Origin: Odobenus rosmarus divergens
Lineage: Eukaryota; Chordata; Mammalia; Carnivora; Odobenidae
Assembly (NCBI RefSeq): GCF_000321225.1
Contig: NW_004450277.1
Location: 1,840,572 to 1,904,571, forward strand
DNA: 64,000 nucleotides
Reading direction: 5' to 3'
Shown: positions 45,890 to 56,640 of the stretch, piece by piece
How positions within the stretch are numbered: position 1 is the stretch's first letter
Layout: each line of letters starts with the position of its first letter
Program-made: the position numbers and the translations under genes
The notes under the pieces: model-generated
What the model saw: the letters and a program-made list of their open reading frames with translations, nothing else
Database searches by the model: none
Told to the model about the DNA's origin: nothing

Positions 45890-47345
45890 TTTTTAAATTG
45901 ACTTTTAATTTTTGAGTAGTTAATATATTCAAGTGGTCCAAAATTCAAGAGTACAAAGGATATACTAGGACCAGTAAGTCTCCTTCCCTGCTCTGTCACC
46001 CTGCCCATCAACACTTGTTATTATGTCTTTTTTATTATAATCATTCTAATGTTGTATAGTGACATCTCATTGTGGCTTTAATTTGTATTTCCCTAATGAC
46101 TAATGATAATAAGCGTCTTTTCATGTGCTTGTTAGCTATTTGTATAATTTCTTTGGAGAAATGTCTATTCAAATCTTTTGTCCACTTTTCAATTATGTTG
46201 TCTTTTTATTGTTGAGTTGTAGTGTATATATATTTGGGATACCAGTCCCTTAGGAGATCTGTATTTGCCCCCATTCTGTGCATTGTCTTTTCATTTTCTT
46301 GATTGTCTCATTTGCTGCACAAGATTTTGGTTTTGATGAAATCCGGTTTATCAGTTTTTGTTGTTTTTGCTACCTGTGTCACATTTAAGAAGGCTTTGCT
46401 TAACCCAAAATCATGAAGATTTTTATAGTTTTAGCTCAGACATTTAGGTCTATGATCCATTTTGACTTATTTTTGTGGATGGTGTGCGGTAGGGGTCCAT
46501 TTCATTATTTTGCATGGGGCTATCTAGTTCTAGCACCATTTATTGAAAAGACTATTCTTTCCCCCACTGAATTGTCTTGGCACCCTTGCTGGAAATCACT
46601 TGGCCATAATGTGAGGGTTTCCTTCTGGACTCTCAATTCTGTTCCATTGTTATATGTTTCTATCTTTATGACAGTACCACACTGTCTTGATTACTGTAAC
46701 TTTATAGTAAGTTTCAGAGTCCTCCAACTTTGTTTTACTTTTTCAGGATTGCTTCGCTGTTCTGGATTCCTTGCATTTCCATATAACTTTTGGGGTGAAC
46801 CTGTCAATTTTTTTAATAGATGGGAATTATGTTGATCAATTTGAAGACTATCGTCACCTTCACAATATTAAGTCTTCCAATCTAAGAAGAAATGTCTTTT
46901 CCATGAGATATCTTTCCCATCCTATGAGATGACTTTGTTTAGGTCTTCTTCAGTTTCTTTCAAGGGTGATTTTTTAGTTTTTGAATTATCTTGCACTATT
47001 TTTGTTAAAATTATTCCCAAACCTTTTATTCTTTTTGGTGATATTGTAAATGAAATTGTTTTCTTAACCTTATTTTCAGATTGTTCATTGCTAGTGTATA
47101 GAAATACAATTAGTTTTGGGGCACCTGGGTAGCTCAGTCAGTTGAGCATCTGACTCTTGATTTCAGATCAAGAGATCAAGGGTCATGAGATCAAGCCCCA
47201 TGTTGGGCTCTGTGCTGGGTGTGGAGCCTGCTTAGGATTCTCTCTCCCTCTCTCCCCTTGCCCCCCCCCACCCAAACAAACAAACAAACAAATAAATAAA
47301 ATACAATTAGTTTTTATACATCCTCATTCTTTCTGACAACAGCTT
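45890..47345 (-). mobile_element. Old L1 (L1M-type), ORF2 3' region, antisense, with nested SINE
   Basis: L1 text in reverse: TTTGGAGAAATGTCTATTCA, CATTTAGGTCTATGATCCAT, CTCAATTCTGTTCCATTGTT, TAATTTGTATTTCCCTAATG. Decayed, with no intact frame. Confidence 0.85.
47118..47298 (+). mobile_element. Can-SINE, sense, nested in L1
   Basis: Exact TSD AAATACAATTAGTTTT at 47102-47117 and 47299-47314. (AAAC)n tail. Confidence 0.97.
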
Positions 47346-47489
47346 GGTACTCCATTAGTGTATTATCATTTATTTTCTGAGTCCCCAAATGATGGATATC
47401 TAGATTATTTCCAACCCTTTCCTAGTAAAAGTGGTGCTGTATTGACTTCCCTTGTACATACCCATGAAGTCTCAGGCATTCTGATCTTT

Positions 47490-48080
47490 TTTCTCTCTGA
47501 GCTCTTACGACTGTCAGTTGCCACCACCCTGGCCCATGCCACCATCATATTATCCTTGGATGACTGCCTCAGCCTGCTCATTGGGGTCCCTGCTTTCCTC
47601 ATGCCCCTCCCATCCATTCTCCACCTAGCAGCCAGACAGATCCCATTAAAACACAAGCCGGTGTGGCTTACTCCTCTGCTCAAAACCTTCCAATGGCTCC
47701 CCATCTTGTGTCAATTAAAGTTTTATATCAACACCAAGACTTCTTGGCCTCACATTCTGATTTCACTACCTTTCCAACGTCATTTCCATCACTCTCCTCT
47801 GCACCCACTCTGATCCAGCCACATGACCTCCTTTATCCCTTAAACACACCAAGTGCGGTTACACCTCAGGACTTTTGCCGTTATTGTTCCTTCTGTTTGG
47901 AACATGCTTCCCCCAGATTATCACATGGCTCACTCCCCCAGTTCATCAGGTCTCTGCTACATGCTACCTCCTCAGAGAGGTCTACCCTGACCACTCTGTC
48001 TCAAGTCACATCCCAACCTCTTGCTCTGATTTATTTTTCTTGTAATCCTATCACCCTTGCACATAAGATGCCAATTGATT
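47490..48080 (+). repeat. L2 LINE, sense
   Basis: CAATGGCTCCCCATCTTGTG, CTCAGGACTTTTGCCGTTAT, TTCTGTTTGGAACATGCTTC, TACCTCCTCAGAGAGGTCTA. Confidence 0.85.
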
Positions 48081-48084
48081 TTCA

Positions 48085-48240
48085 CAATGATTCACTGAGA
48101 TAAATACTATTGTTATTTCCACTCGATAGATGAGGAAACTGAGGCTCAGAGAAGTGATTTGATTTGTTCAAGGTCATTCAGTTGATAAATGGCAGTGCCA
48201 GGGTTTGAACTCTAGATTGATGCCAAAGATGCAGTATTTA
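48085..48240 (-). repeat. MIR SINE, antisense
   Basis: GATGAGGAAACTGAGGCTCA, GGTTTGAACTCTAG. Confidence 0.8.
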
Positions 48241-48399
48241 GCACTACCTCTTGTAGTCGGCTATATTCCCCATGACAATGAATGAATGAATGAATCGATA
48301 AAATGTTTGCCACCCAAGTACTAGTAAGGCAGTGTTTTAGGATAAATTTGTAATTGTATAAATGTTCTTTGATGCTAATATGAGTTAGACGGGAAATAC

Positions 48400-49110
48400 T
48401 TTTTTTAATTAAAAAGAATGACAATACCAAATAGGCAAGGATGTGGAGAAACTGGAAACCATACATTGCTGGTCGGAATGCAAAATGGTATAATTGCTTT
48501 GAAAACCAATGTAGCGGTGTATTATCAGGTTAAAATATACACTCACCACTTGACCCAGCAACTCCAGTCCTAAGTATTTACTCAAGAGAAATAAAGCATG
48601 TCCATACAAAGGCTTGCACATGAAGGTTCATAGCAGCTTTCTTCATGTAACCAAAACCTGAAAACAACCCAAATGTCCATCAACAAGTAAATGGATAAAC
48701 ACATAGTGATACAACTATACTGTGGAATACTACTCAGCAGTGAAAAGGAACAAAATACTGCAACATGTAACAACATGGAAAATCTCAAAAGTAATATGGA
48801 AGTAAAAGAAGACAGACATAAAAGAAACATACGGTATGATTGCATTTATTTAAAATTCTAGAAAAGACAAAGCTAATCTACGATAGACAAAAAGCCAAAA
48901 ACAGGCAATGAAGTGGGGGAGAAGTTGACTGCAATAGGGTATAAGGGAATTCTTTGGAGTGGTAGAAATGTTCTATATCTTGATTAGGGTGGTGGTTACA
49001 CAGGTGTATACCTTTACCAAAATTCATCAAGCTGAGTATTTTAATGGTGCATTTTATATATAAAACTATGCCACAATAAAGTTGATAGGAACTTTGGAAA
49101 CATGCACAGA
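48400..49110 (+). mobile_element. Old L1 3' region, sense
   Basis: GGATGTGGAGAAACTGGAAA, CACTTGACCCAGCAACTCCA, GTCCATCAACAAGTAAATGG, GGAATACTACTCAGCAGTG, and the L1 3' end CACAATAAAGTTGATAGG. Confidence 0.85.
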
Positions 49111-49614
49111 TTTTTATTGCAGCATTACTTCAATAGCAAAAAGAGGGGTAGGTGGAATTGGCTGTTAACAGGACAATGTTTCAGCTGTCTGTGGTCCTTT
49201 GCCATCAGAATGACACACTTGTGGAAGAAGGTGTAGCTGATGGTAATGATGACCCTCTCATCATGTTCCCAGAACATGTATCTCTCTTCCTGGAGGCTCT
49301 CTCTCTGGTGGCTGGAGTATGCATGGGGCAGGCTAGAAGTGCTGAAGGATTACTACCCCCAAGAGCATCCCTCATCCAATGTCTGCCAGGAGTTGGTACA
49401 TAAATGCCCCAGCGCCCTCATCTTCCAGGAAGGGTAACTATGAAGTGGGAATACTACAGTGTCTCCAGAATTCCCTCTCCAGCAGGAGTGAGTTCCAGGA
49501 GCCCACAGTTGTAATTGGTTGCAATGCTCTCTTAATTGGCTTTCTTCCCTCTCCTATCTTATTCACCTACACCCACTACAGTGTTTTCTGCATCTTCCAA
49601 ATAACCTACTTTCA
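49111..49614. other. Unassigned stretch
   Basis: Unique or very old repeat-derived sequence. Nothing I can name. Confidence 0.4.
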
Positions 49615-49806
49615 GGGGCGCCTGGGTGGCTCAGTCGTTAAGCGTCTGCCTTCTGCTCAGGTCATGATCCCAGGGTCCTGGGATCGAGCCCACATCGGGC
49701 TCCCTGCTCAGCGGGGAGTCTGCTTCTCTCCTTCTGCCTCTCCCCTGCTCTTGCTGTCTTTCTCTCTCTCTCAAATAAATAAATGAAATCTTTTTTTTTT
49801 TTTTTA
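49615..49806 (+). mobile_element. Can-SINE, sense
   Basis: GGGGCGCCTGGGTGGCTCAG head. The tail AAATAAATAAATGAAATC is followed by a T-rich run. Confidence 0.97.
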
Positions 49807-49852
49807 AAGACTGATGGATGATACCAAGAGTCAGCCCAGATGTGGGGAAATG

Positions 49853-49965
49853 AGGGGAGGGGGTTGGGGGGATGTGGTAACTGGGTGATGGACATTAAGG
49901 AGGGCATGTGATGTAATGAGCACTGGGTGTTCTATAAGACTGTTTGAATTAATTTAAATAAAAAA
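49853..49965 (+). mobile_element. Severely 5'-truncated carnivore L1 3' end, sense
   Basis: TAACTGGGTGATGGACATTA, GAGCACTGGGTGTTCTATAA, then an A-rich tail. Exact 15-bp TSD AGATGTGGGGAAATG at 49838-49852 and 49966-49980. Confidence 0.95.
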
Positions 49966-50258
49966 AGATGTGGGGAAATGTTAGAAGAATTTTGGCAGCA
50001 GCCATCTGCAAGCATCCATCATTCTTGGCAAAGCAAGTCTTTACAAAATTCTTACACCCGTCCATCGGGGACATGGTAGCCCAAAGCTGTGTGCCATCTA
50101 GATGTCCATGACTAGGGGGATGGACAAATAAACTGTGGAGATGTAGACAATGACCTTTAGCAACGTGGCTAAATGTTAATAACAGGGATGGAATGGGGGG
50201 AGCACACAATTAAGTACTATTAAGGTAAATTAAACACAGAATTAAAATTATTTCTAAA

Positions 50259-50440
50259 GGGGCACCTGGGTGGCTCAGTCAGTTGAGTGTCCAACCCTTT
50301 GTTTCAGGTCAGGTCATGATCTCAGGGTCCTGGGATGGAGCTCCACATCGGGGTCTGCACTCAGCATGGAGTCTGCTTGAGACTTTCCCTCTGCCCTTGC
50401 CCACCTAAAATAAATAAATAAATAAATCTTTTAAAAATTT
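50259..50440 (+). mobile_element. Can-SINE, sense
   Basis: GGGGCACCTGGGTGGCTCAG, then a body with GAGTCTGCTTGAGAC and an AAATAAATAAATAAATAAAT tail. Confidence 0.95.
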
Positions 50441-50514
50441 ATTTTTAAAATCACATATTTGTATTTCAGCACAGATACCAAACACATAAGAGCAGGGTCA
50501 TTATCTTTTAATTC

Positions 50515-50725
50515 ATGGGTTCTGCCCGCCCCCCCCCCACACACATTTAGTTATGTTTGGAGACATTTTTGGTTGTCACAAGTGGAGAAGGAGGTTGCTA
50601 CTGGCATTTAGTAGGTGGAGTCCAGGAATGCTGTTCGTCATCCTACCTTGCCCAGGACAACCCCGTCACAACAAAGAATTATGCAGCTCAAATGTCAATA
50701 GTACTGAAGTTGAGAAGCCCTGTGT
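50515..50725. mobile_element. MER20 hAT-Charlie element
   Basis: GGAGACATTTTTGGTTGTCA, ACAACAAAGAATTATGCAGC, CAAATGTCAATAGTACTGAA, GTTGAGAAGCCCTG. Confidence 0.85.
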
Positions 50726-50750
50726 GGCCCTGCACTCAGCATAGTATTGC

Positions 50751-50782
50751 TGAATGAATGAATGAATGAATGAGTGAATGAA
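50751..50782. repeat. (GAAT)n simple repeat
   Basis: Six or so GAAT units. Confidence 0.9.
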
Positions 50783-51853
50783 GAGATGATGGTAGCCTGA
50801 AGTGGCTGGTAGCAGTGGGAATACAGAAATGCTGTAAGATTCTTACACATCTCGGAAGTGTGTACTTGGCAGAATTCAGTGCGACAATACCTCTCTTTTT
50901 CCAGGAGGAGATGTGCTCTGTCCTTGCCTGGTCCTGGGCACATCTCATTCATGTGGGGCCTCCAGTTGCCCTCCAGCCGGGCATCCCGCCCCCTCAATTT
51001 TCAAAGTCATCTGAGCTGCAGGAAACCGGCCAAGAATGAGCCAGGGCGGTGCCTGCGGGTGAGAAACTTTGCATGCCCTTTGAATCGCGCGGGGCCTGTG
51101 GAGCAGAACCCGCAGACCACAGAAGGACCCGGAAGCCTTGGGACACGGTGTGGGGGAGGGGCCTGGGCTCGTAAGAGTGGATTGAAGTGGTAGGGAAAAC
51201 CGATCAGAATGCTAAAGGGGGTGGGGGTTAGAATCCTGTGAGAGTGCCGAGGATAGGGGTTAGGATCCTTGGGGGCTGAGTTGGAATCCTTTGATGAGGG
51301 GTTAAAATCCTTGAGGGTAGCGTTGGAATTTTTTTGGATGGATCGGATTGGAATCCTGAGGGGTGGATTAAAATCCTTTGGGAACAAGATTGGGATTATC
51401 CGGGAGCAGGATTAGATTCCCTGGGGTTAGGGTTATGAATCTGGAGGGCTGGGTCAGAATCCTTTGAAGAGAAGGGTTAAGATCCTTTGGCTGGCTGGAT
51501 TAGAATCCTTGGGGGCAGGATTAAAAAACTCCGGTTGGGTGAGGCTAAAAAATCCTTCAAATGTGAGATTCTAAATCCTTTTGGGGGCAGAATTAGGATT
51601 TTGGGAAGAGATGGTGTTGCAGTTCTTGTGAGGACGGGTTTAATCCCTTTGGGGACCGCATTAGGGTTTGGGGAGGCGGGGATTATAATGCATTAGGGCA
51701 GGTGTAAGGTATTTGGAGGAAGGGGTGGGGTTAGAATCGTTGGGGGACGGATTAAAATTCTTAGGGGCAGGTTTATTATCCTTCTGGGAGGGGTTAGGAC
51801 CCTTAGGGGCAGAGTTAGAAGGCTGGGATGGGCGGTGTTTAAAAAAAATCCTT

Positions 51854-52032
51854 GGGGACGCCTGGGTGGCTCAGTCGGTTAAGCGTCTGCCTTCCGCTCA
51901 GGTCCTGGTCCCAGGGTCCTGGCACCGAATCCCTCATCGGGATCCCTGCTCAACGGGGAATCTGCTTCTTCCTCTGCTCCTGCTCTCATTCTCTCTCGCT
52001 TTCTCTCAAATAAACAAATAAAATCTTTATTT
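51854..52032 (+). mobile_element. Can-SINE, sense (first of a same-site pair in the minisatellite)
   Basis: GACGCCTGGGTGGCTCAGTC head, AAATAAACAAATAAAATC tail. AAAAAATCCTTG stands before it and AAAAAAGTCTTTG after it. Confidence 0.97.
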
Positions 52033-52053
52033 AAAAAAGTCTTTGCGCGGTGA

Positions 52054-52248
52054 GGGGCGCCTGGGTGGCCCAGTCGTTGGGCGTCTGCCTTCAGCGCAGG
52101 TCATGATCCCGGGGTCCTGGGATCGAGCCCCGCATCCGGCTCCCCGCTCGGCGGGAAGCCTGTTTCTCCCTCTCCCACTCCCCCTGCTTGTGTTCTCTCT
52201 CTCACTGTCTCTGTCTCTATCAAATAAATAAATAAAATCTTTAAAAAA
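52054..52248 (+). mobile_element. Can-SINE, sense (second of the pair)
   Basis: GGGGCGCCTGGGTGGCCCAG head. TSD AGTCTTTGCGCGGTG on the left, AGTCCTTGGGCGGTG on the right. Confidence 0.97.
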
Positions 52249-52379
52249 AAAAAGTCCTTGGGCGGTGGGATTAGGGTGCTGGGAGGTGGGCTGTGGGATT
52301 AGAGTCCCTGCGGTGGGGTTAGACTCTTCAGGGGCGGGGTTAGGATGCATGGGGGTGGGGTTAGAATCGCTCAGGGCGC

Positions 52380-53160
52380 GGCTAAGGAACCCAGATAGTC
52401 TGTGGGTGCCACAGCGTCTCTGGTCCCAGCCGGGACGCACCACCGAGGCCTAGAGGCCAGTGGGAGGGGACGCGGGCGGTTCAGCGTCCGGGGAGCCGGA
52501 GAAGCCGCGCGGCGCCCAGGCCCCTCAGAGCAGGGCCCTTGCCTCTTCTCGAAAGTCAGCCCGTCTCCCTTCGGGCACGGGCGCCCCGGGACCCCGGGGG
52601 CTGCTGAGCTGGGGGGGCGCTCGAGCTGCGAGGATCCGGGCTGCCCGCAGGACGAGGAGCGGGAGCCCAGGTGAGTGGCGCGGACCCTGCCGCTCAGCGC
52701 CGCCTGAGGGTCTTCGCTGCGGGGGCACGGGGGGGGGAGAGCCCGGGGTGGTGGGCAGGGCCGGCTGGGGTGCGGCGGGATGAGGGGCTGGCGGAGGAGA
52801 TGGCCAGCTGCGAACCTGGAGCAGCTCTGGGGAGGGGAGCTCTGGCCACCGAGTGACTTCGATCCAGCCTCCGCTTCTCGGAGCCGTCCAGGTTCCCTTT
52901 CTGCAAAAGAAAAGAAAAACGAGAAGGAAGGGATGGGGCTTCACGGAGACCGGGAGGGGAAGGCCCTTACGGTTCCTGGTGGGGGTGGGTGACGGGTCAC
53001 GGCGGGTTGGCAGCGGGTCGGCAGCCGTCGTGGGGAAGGGGACAGCTGGCCGTAGGCGTGACGTGCGAACCATACCCGGGCGGGGCTGCAGCTGGGCCGA
53101 CTTGCCGCGCTCCCGCCTCCTCCCGCGCTGGGCGCTGGTCCCCAGCAGGTCTGGGTCAAA
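52380..53160 (+). promoter_or_regulatory. HCK: CpG-rich promoter region of HCK
   Basis: A GC- and CpG-rich block around HCK exon 1, for example CCGCGCGGCGCCCAGG and GGGCACGGGCGCCCCGG. No TATA box is evident. The transcription start cannot be fixed but should lie between the minisatellite and 52608. Confidence 0.55.
52609..52670 (+). CDS. HCK: HCK exon 1, coding part, p61 isoform starting at CTG
   Basis: HCK is a Src-family tyrosine kinase of myeloid and B cells. In human, its p61 form starts at a CUG 21 codons before the p59 AUG. Here the frame from CTG at 52609 encodes (L/M)GGRSSCEDPGCPQDEEREP plus AG of the next codon, then donor gtgagt at 52671. That is the human p61 extension with two or so changes, and the length is equal. 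The start context is good (G at -3, G at +4). The frame upstream to the TAG at 52396 has no ATG, so no AUG start is available for this form. The exon with the p59 ATG (MGC..., myristoylation and palmitoylation site) was not found before 64000. Confidence 0.9.
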
Positions 53161-53339
53161 ACCCAAAACCTCCCGGACAGACCACAGGGTGTCTGCCCCG
53201 TCACTTTCCTCTTCGTCAGACCTTGGGCCAAGTCGCTCTCTCTCTCCCAATTCCAGTTTCCTCCTCTGTCAGATGGGGCTATTATTCTTTCTCCAAGGCT
53301 ATAATGAGCTAGAGTCCGTGGGGGTCATGCAAGGGGAAG

Positions 53340-53485
53340 TGGGATTCTGGGAGCAACCTGCCTGTTGACCTTGAGCAAGGGATTTGGCCTTCCTGTGCCT
53401 CCGTTTTTACACCTGTAGGATGGGGATATTAATAATAATGACTCCCTCACAGGGTCGTTTTGAAGGCTAGGTTGTTATTGATGGA
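53340..53485 (+). repeat. MIR SINE, sense
   Basis: GTTGACCTTGAGCAAGGGAT, TACACCTGTAGGATGGGGAT, CTCACAGGGTCGTTTTGAAG. Confidence 0.75.
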
Positions 53486-53567
53486 AAGCTCTTAGAGCAC
53501 GACGTGACAGGTCTACATGTTAATACATGTGAACTATTGTCATAACTATCACAGTCTAGCCCAGTGC

Positions 53568-53750
53568 TTCTCAAACTTTGGCAGTATACCAGAATCACCT
53601 GGAAGGCTTGTTAAAACACAGATTTCTGGGCCCTGACCCCAGAGTTCCTGATTCAGTAGATCCACCTGCGACTCTGAGAATTTACATTCCCAGGTGATGC
53701 TGTGGTTGCTGATCCAGGGACCACGCTTTGAGAACCACTGCTGTAGACTT
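53568..53750. mobile_element. MER5A hAT-Charlie element, full length
   Basis: CAGTGCTTCTCAAACTTTGG at the left, GCTTTGAGAACCACTGC at the right. Also AGAATCACCTGGAAGGCTTG and CCCAGGTGATGCTGTGG. Confidence 0.9.
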
Positions 53751-53879
53751 TGGCCAGCACAGAGAAAGGCTTCGATAGATATTGGTTCCTTTATCGCATG
53801 GCTTTCTCTTCACTATCCATTTTTTTGGGGGGGGGGATGTTAAAATAAAGAAAAGTGAAGGGAATAATATACCAACTAT

Positions 53880-54230
53880 CCCATGAACCCACCACCCAGT
53901 ATTAAATGTTAGCATTTTGTTATGTTTGCTTATGATTTTTTTAAAAAATAAAATTATTAAAAGTGACAAAATTGAAGCCTCTCCACCTTGTCTCTCTCTC
54001 AGTCCTGGTTTTCTCCCTCCCCAGAGGCAACCATTGTCATGAAATATAGTCCTTTCCAGTCTGTGCCTTTAAGAATTTATTACATAGATATGGATGCATA
54101 AATAATACATAGAATTGTTTTTCTGTGTTTTAAAGATCTCCAAAAATGCTACCCAGCTGTGAGATTCTTCTTCAGTGTCGTTTTTCTTTTTGTTGCCTGA
54201 CCATTAAGTTGTTAGGTTCTAGTCAGCATG
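53880..54230 (-). repeat. Old LINE fragment, antisense, probably L1/HAL1-like
   Basis: TTAGCATTTTGTTATGTTTG, CCCAGAGGCAACCATTGTCA. The family is uncertain. Confidence 0.4.
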
Positions 54231-54846
54231 AGAAACAGAGGCATACATAGTTCATTCCTTCTCAGTGGAGTGTCCCAGCAGGTGACCACCCTACCTTATT
54301 TCTCATTTCCCTGTTGCTGGACATTCAGGTGTGGAACAAGGTATTTATGACAACAAACCATTGTGCTGGGACCATCCTGGATGTATGGCCCTGATGGGGG
54401 TGGGAGGGTACAGGTGTTTCTTGGGAAAACCCCAAGAGGCTGGATGGGTCTCCAGAGGGGGCATCTGTGGCCCTCTCTTATTGTGTGGGAGGAGGACTGA
54501 GGCCTGGAAGGGTCACCCAGGGAGTCTGGGTCAGAGAGGACAGAGTGTCTGGGGATGCTGACCTCTCAGGGTCGCCGTCCCCGTTTCCTGTTCTCCACTG
54601 CTGGAGAGGAAAGATCTTCATCTGCCTAACATTTGGTAGAAACTCAAGCAATGGAAGCATGACTCCTTTAAAAAAAGCTTTTTGGATAACAAATATTTTA
54701 GTTTATTTTTGTATAGTCTTCTTTTCTGTGCACTTTTTAACATAATCAGTAAACTGCTGGGTATATACAATTTTCATCCTACTTCTTTGCTTAGCACTAC
54801 ATTGTAAACATTTGCCCATGTCATTAAAATATCCTAGGATTTTTTT

Positions 54847-54974
54847 AAATTGTCATTTTATTTTTTAAGGTTATCTATTTAGTTAAGTAATCTTTACACC
54901 CAACATGGAGCTCGAACTCATGACCCCAAGATCAAGAGCCGCATGCTCCTCCAACTAAGCCAGCCAAGTGCCCC
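54847..54974 (-). mobile_element. Short Can-SINE-type element, antisense (first of a same-site pair)
   Basis: CACCCAACATGGAGCTCGAA, CCAAGATCAAGAGCCGCATG. TSD AAAATATCCTAGGATTTTTT / AAAATATCCTTGGATTTTTT. Confidence 0.92.
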
Positions 54975-54996
54975 AAAATATCCTTGGATTTTTTTT

Positions 54997-55190
54997 ATTT
55001 TTTATTTTATTCTTTTTTTTTTTTAAGATTTATTTATCTGAGAGAGAGAGCAAGCAAGCACACAGAGGGAGAGGGAGAAGCAGTCTCCCCACTGAGCAGG
55101 GAGCTGGATGCAGGGCTAGATCCCAGGACCCTGGGATCATGACCGGAGCCGAAGGCAGATGTTTAACTGACTGAGCCATCCAGGCACCCC
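54997..55190 (-). mobile_element. Can-SINE, antisense (second of the pair)
   Basis: AAGATTTATTTATCTGAGAG to GAGCCATCCAGGCACCCC. TSD CCTTGGATTTTTT at about 54982 and 55191-55203. Confidence 0.95.
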
Positions 55191-56554
55191 CCTTGGATTT
55201 TTTAATGGCCACATATTATTCCACTGTTTGGGTGCACTATAATTTGTTTAACCATCCTGGGAAAGCACTTTTATGTAGTTTACAATTTGTAAATTCTTTG
55301 GAGTCAAAATTCACATAGCATGATGAACTTAACCATTTTAAAACTAACAATTCGGTAACATTTAGTACATTCACAGTGTTATACAACCACCACTTCTATA
55401 TGGTCCCCAAATATCTTCATCTCCGCAAAAGGAAGCACTGAACCCATTAAAGCAGTCATTCCCCTTCCTCCGTCCCCCCAGCCATGGCAACCCCCAGCCT
55501 GCTTTTTGTATATTTGGATTAATTTACTCTGGCTTCTTGCACATAAGATAATGTTTGCAAGGTTCACCCAAGTTGTAGCATGTACTGGTATTTCAGATCT
55601 TTTTATGGCTGAATAATATTTCATTGTATGTATATACTGCAATTTGCTTATGTATTCATCTGTAGATGGAAATTTGAGTTGTTTCCACCTTCTGACTGTT
55701 GTGAATAGTGCCGCTATGAGCATGCGCCTACAGGTATTTGTTTGAGCACCTGTTTTCAATTTCTTGGGTTTATACCTAGGAGTGGAATCACGGGGTCATA
55801 TGGTAATTCCATGTTTAACTTTTTGAGAATTTGCCAGATTGTTTTGCACCATTTTACATTCCCATCAGCCATGTAGAAGGGTTCCAATTTCTCACCTCCT
55901 TGCCAACACTTGCTGTTTTCCTTTTTAAAAAATTCCCATTATTATAGCAATCCTAGTGGGTGTGGGAAGCATGGATCTTAATCTCACCCCTAACCAGGCT
56001 GCTCCCTGGGGGCCCTGACTCCTGAGGGTGAGGAGAAAATTGTCTGCATTCAAGGGACCAGCCAGGTCTTGCACTTTAAACACTTCCTGGAAAGTAAGGG
56101 CAAAGACACGTTGGTCTCCTAAACCACTGTATCACTAACATATAGTAGGTGCCTGGCACATGGTAAGGTCTCAGAAACTTTGAACGTAGGAATGTTGAAC
56201 AACCTCTCCCCTTCCTTGCCTGAGATACTTCAGCACATAGGTGTATTTCAGTTGGCCCCACGTAGTGATTCTTTTTAACTAGTTCCCAAGTTTTAACGTC
56301 AAGAGAACTCACACAAATCTGGATTTCTGTCTTTTGAAAAACTATGAAAGTTGGTAATGGTGGGACTAGAGACTCTGTCTCCCATGCCCCGCTGCTATTC
56401 ACTCATGGCAGGTGAAGTTTTGCAGGGGCTGCCCTGTAGACTACCCCTGAGCTGTTGGTTTGCACCACCTTTTCTTGGATTACTTTCCTCAAGTGGGTAC
56501 CCCCGTAGGCCCCTAAGGCCATTTGAGTTTTCAAGTCCTGCCCCCCAATCATGA

Positions 56555-56640
56555 CAAGGCCTCTCCTTTTATAGAAAAGGAACGTCAGGCCCAGAGAGGC
56601 TAAGTAGCTTTCCCAAAATTACACAGCATACTAGCTATAC
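56555..56640 (-). repeat. MIR SINE, antisense
   Basis: CTTTTATAGAAAAGGAACGT, CAGGCCCAGAGAGGCTAAGT, TTACACAGCATACTAGC. Confidence 0.6.

Larger units (their letters stand above)
51202..52390. repeat. Degenerate ~21-bp minisatellite upstream of HCK exon 1, interrupted by two SINEs
   Basis: Over thirty diverged units of approximate consensus TTAGAATCCTTGGGGGCGGG. 51202-51853 lies before the SINEs and 52249-52390 after them. Unit length varies from about 20 to 26 bases. It ends about 220 bases before the HCK CTG start. Confidence 0.88.
54655..55960 (-). repeat. Old L1-like sequence, antisense, interrupted by two SINEs
   Basis: ACATTTGCCCATGTCATTAA, TTAATGGCCACATATTATTC, ATGGCTGAATAATATTTCAT, GAGTGGAATCACGGGGTCAT, CTTGCCAACACTTGCTGTTT. 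Confidence 0.7.

Noticed and set aside
46413..46835. 140-codon frame resembling a hydrophobic protein
   Set aside because: It is antisense to decayed L1 ORF2 sequence.
47358..48103. Two overlapping frames of about 150 codons
   Set aside because: They lie in an L2 element; no intact reverse-transcriptase motif is seen.
52525..53250. 241-codon frame on the - strand over HCK exon 1
   Set aside because: CpG-rich, low-complexity sequence opposite a known exon, with no recognisable family.
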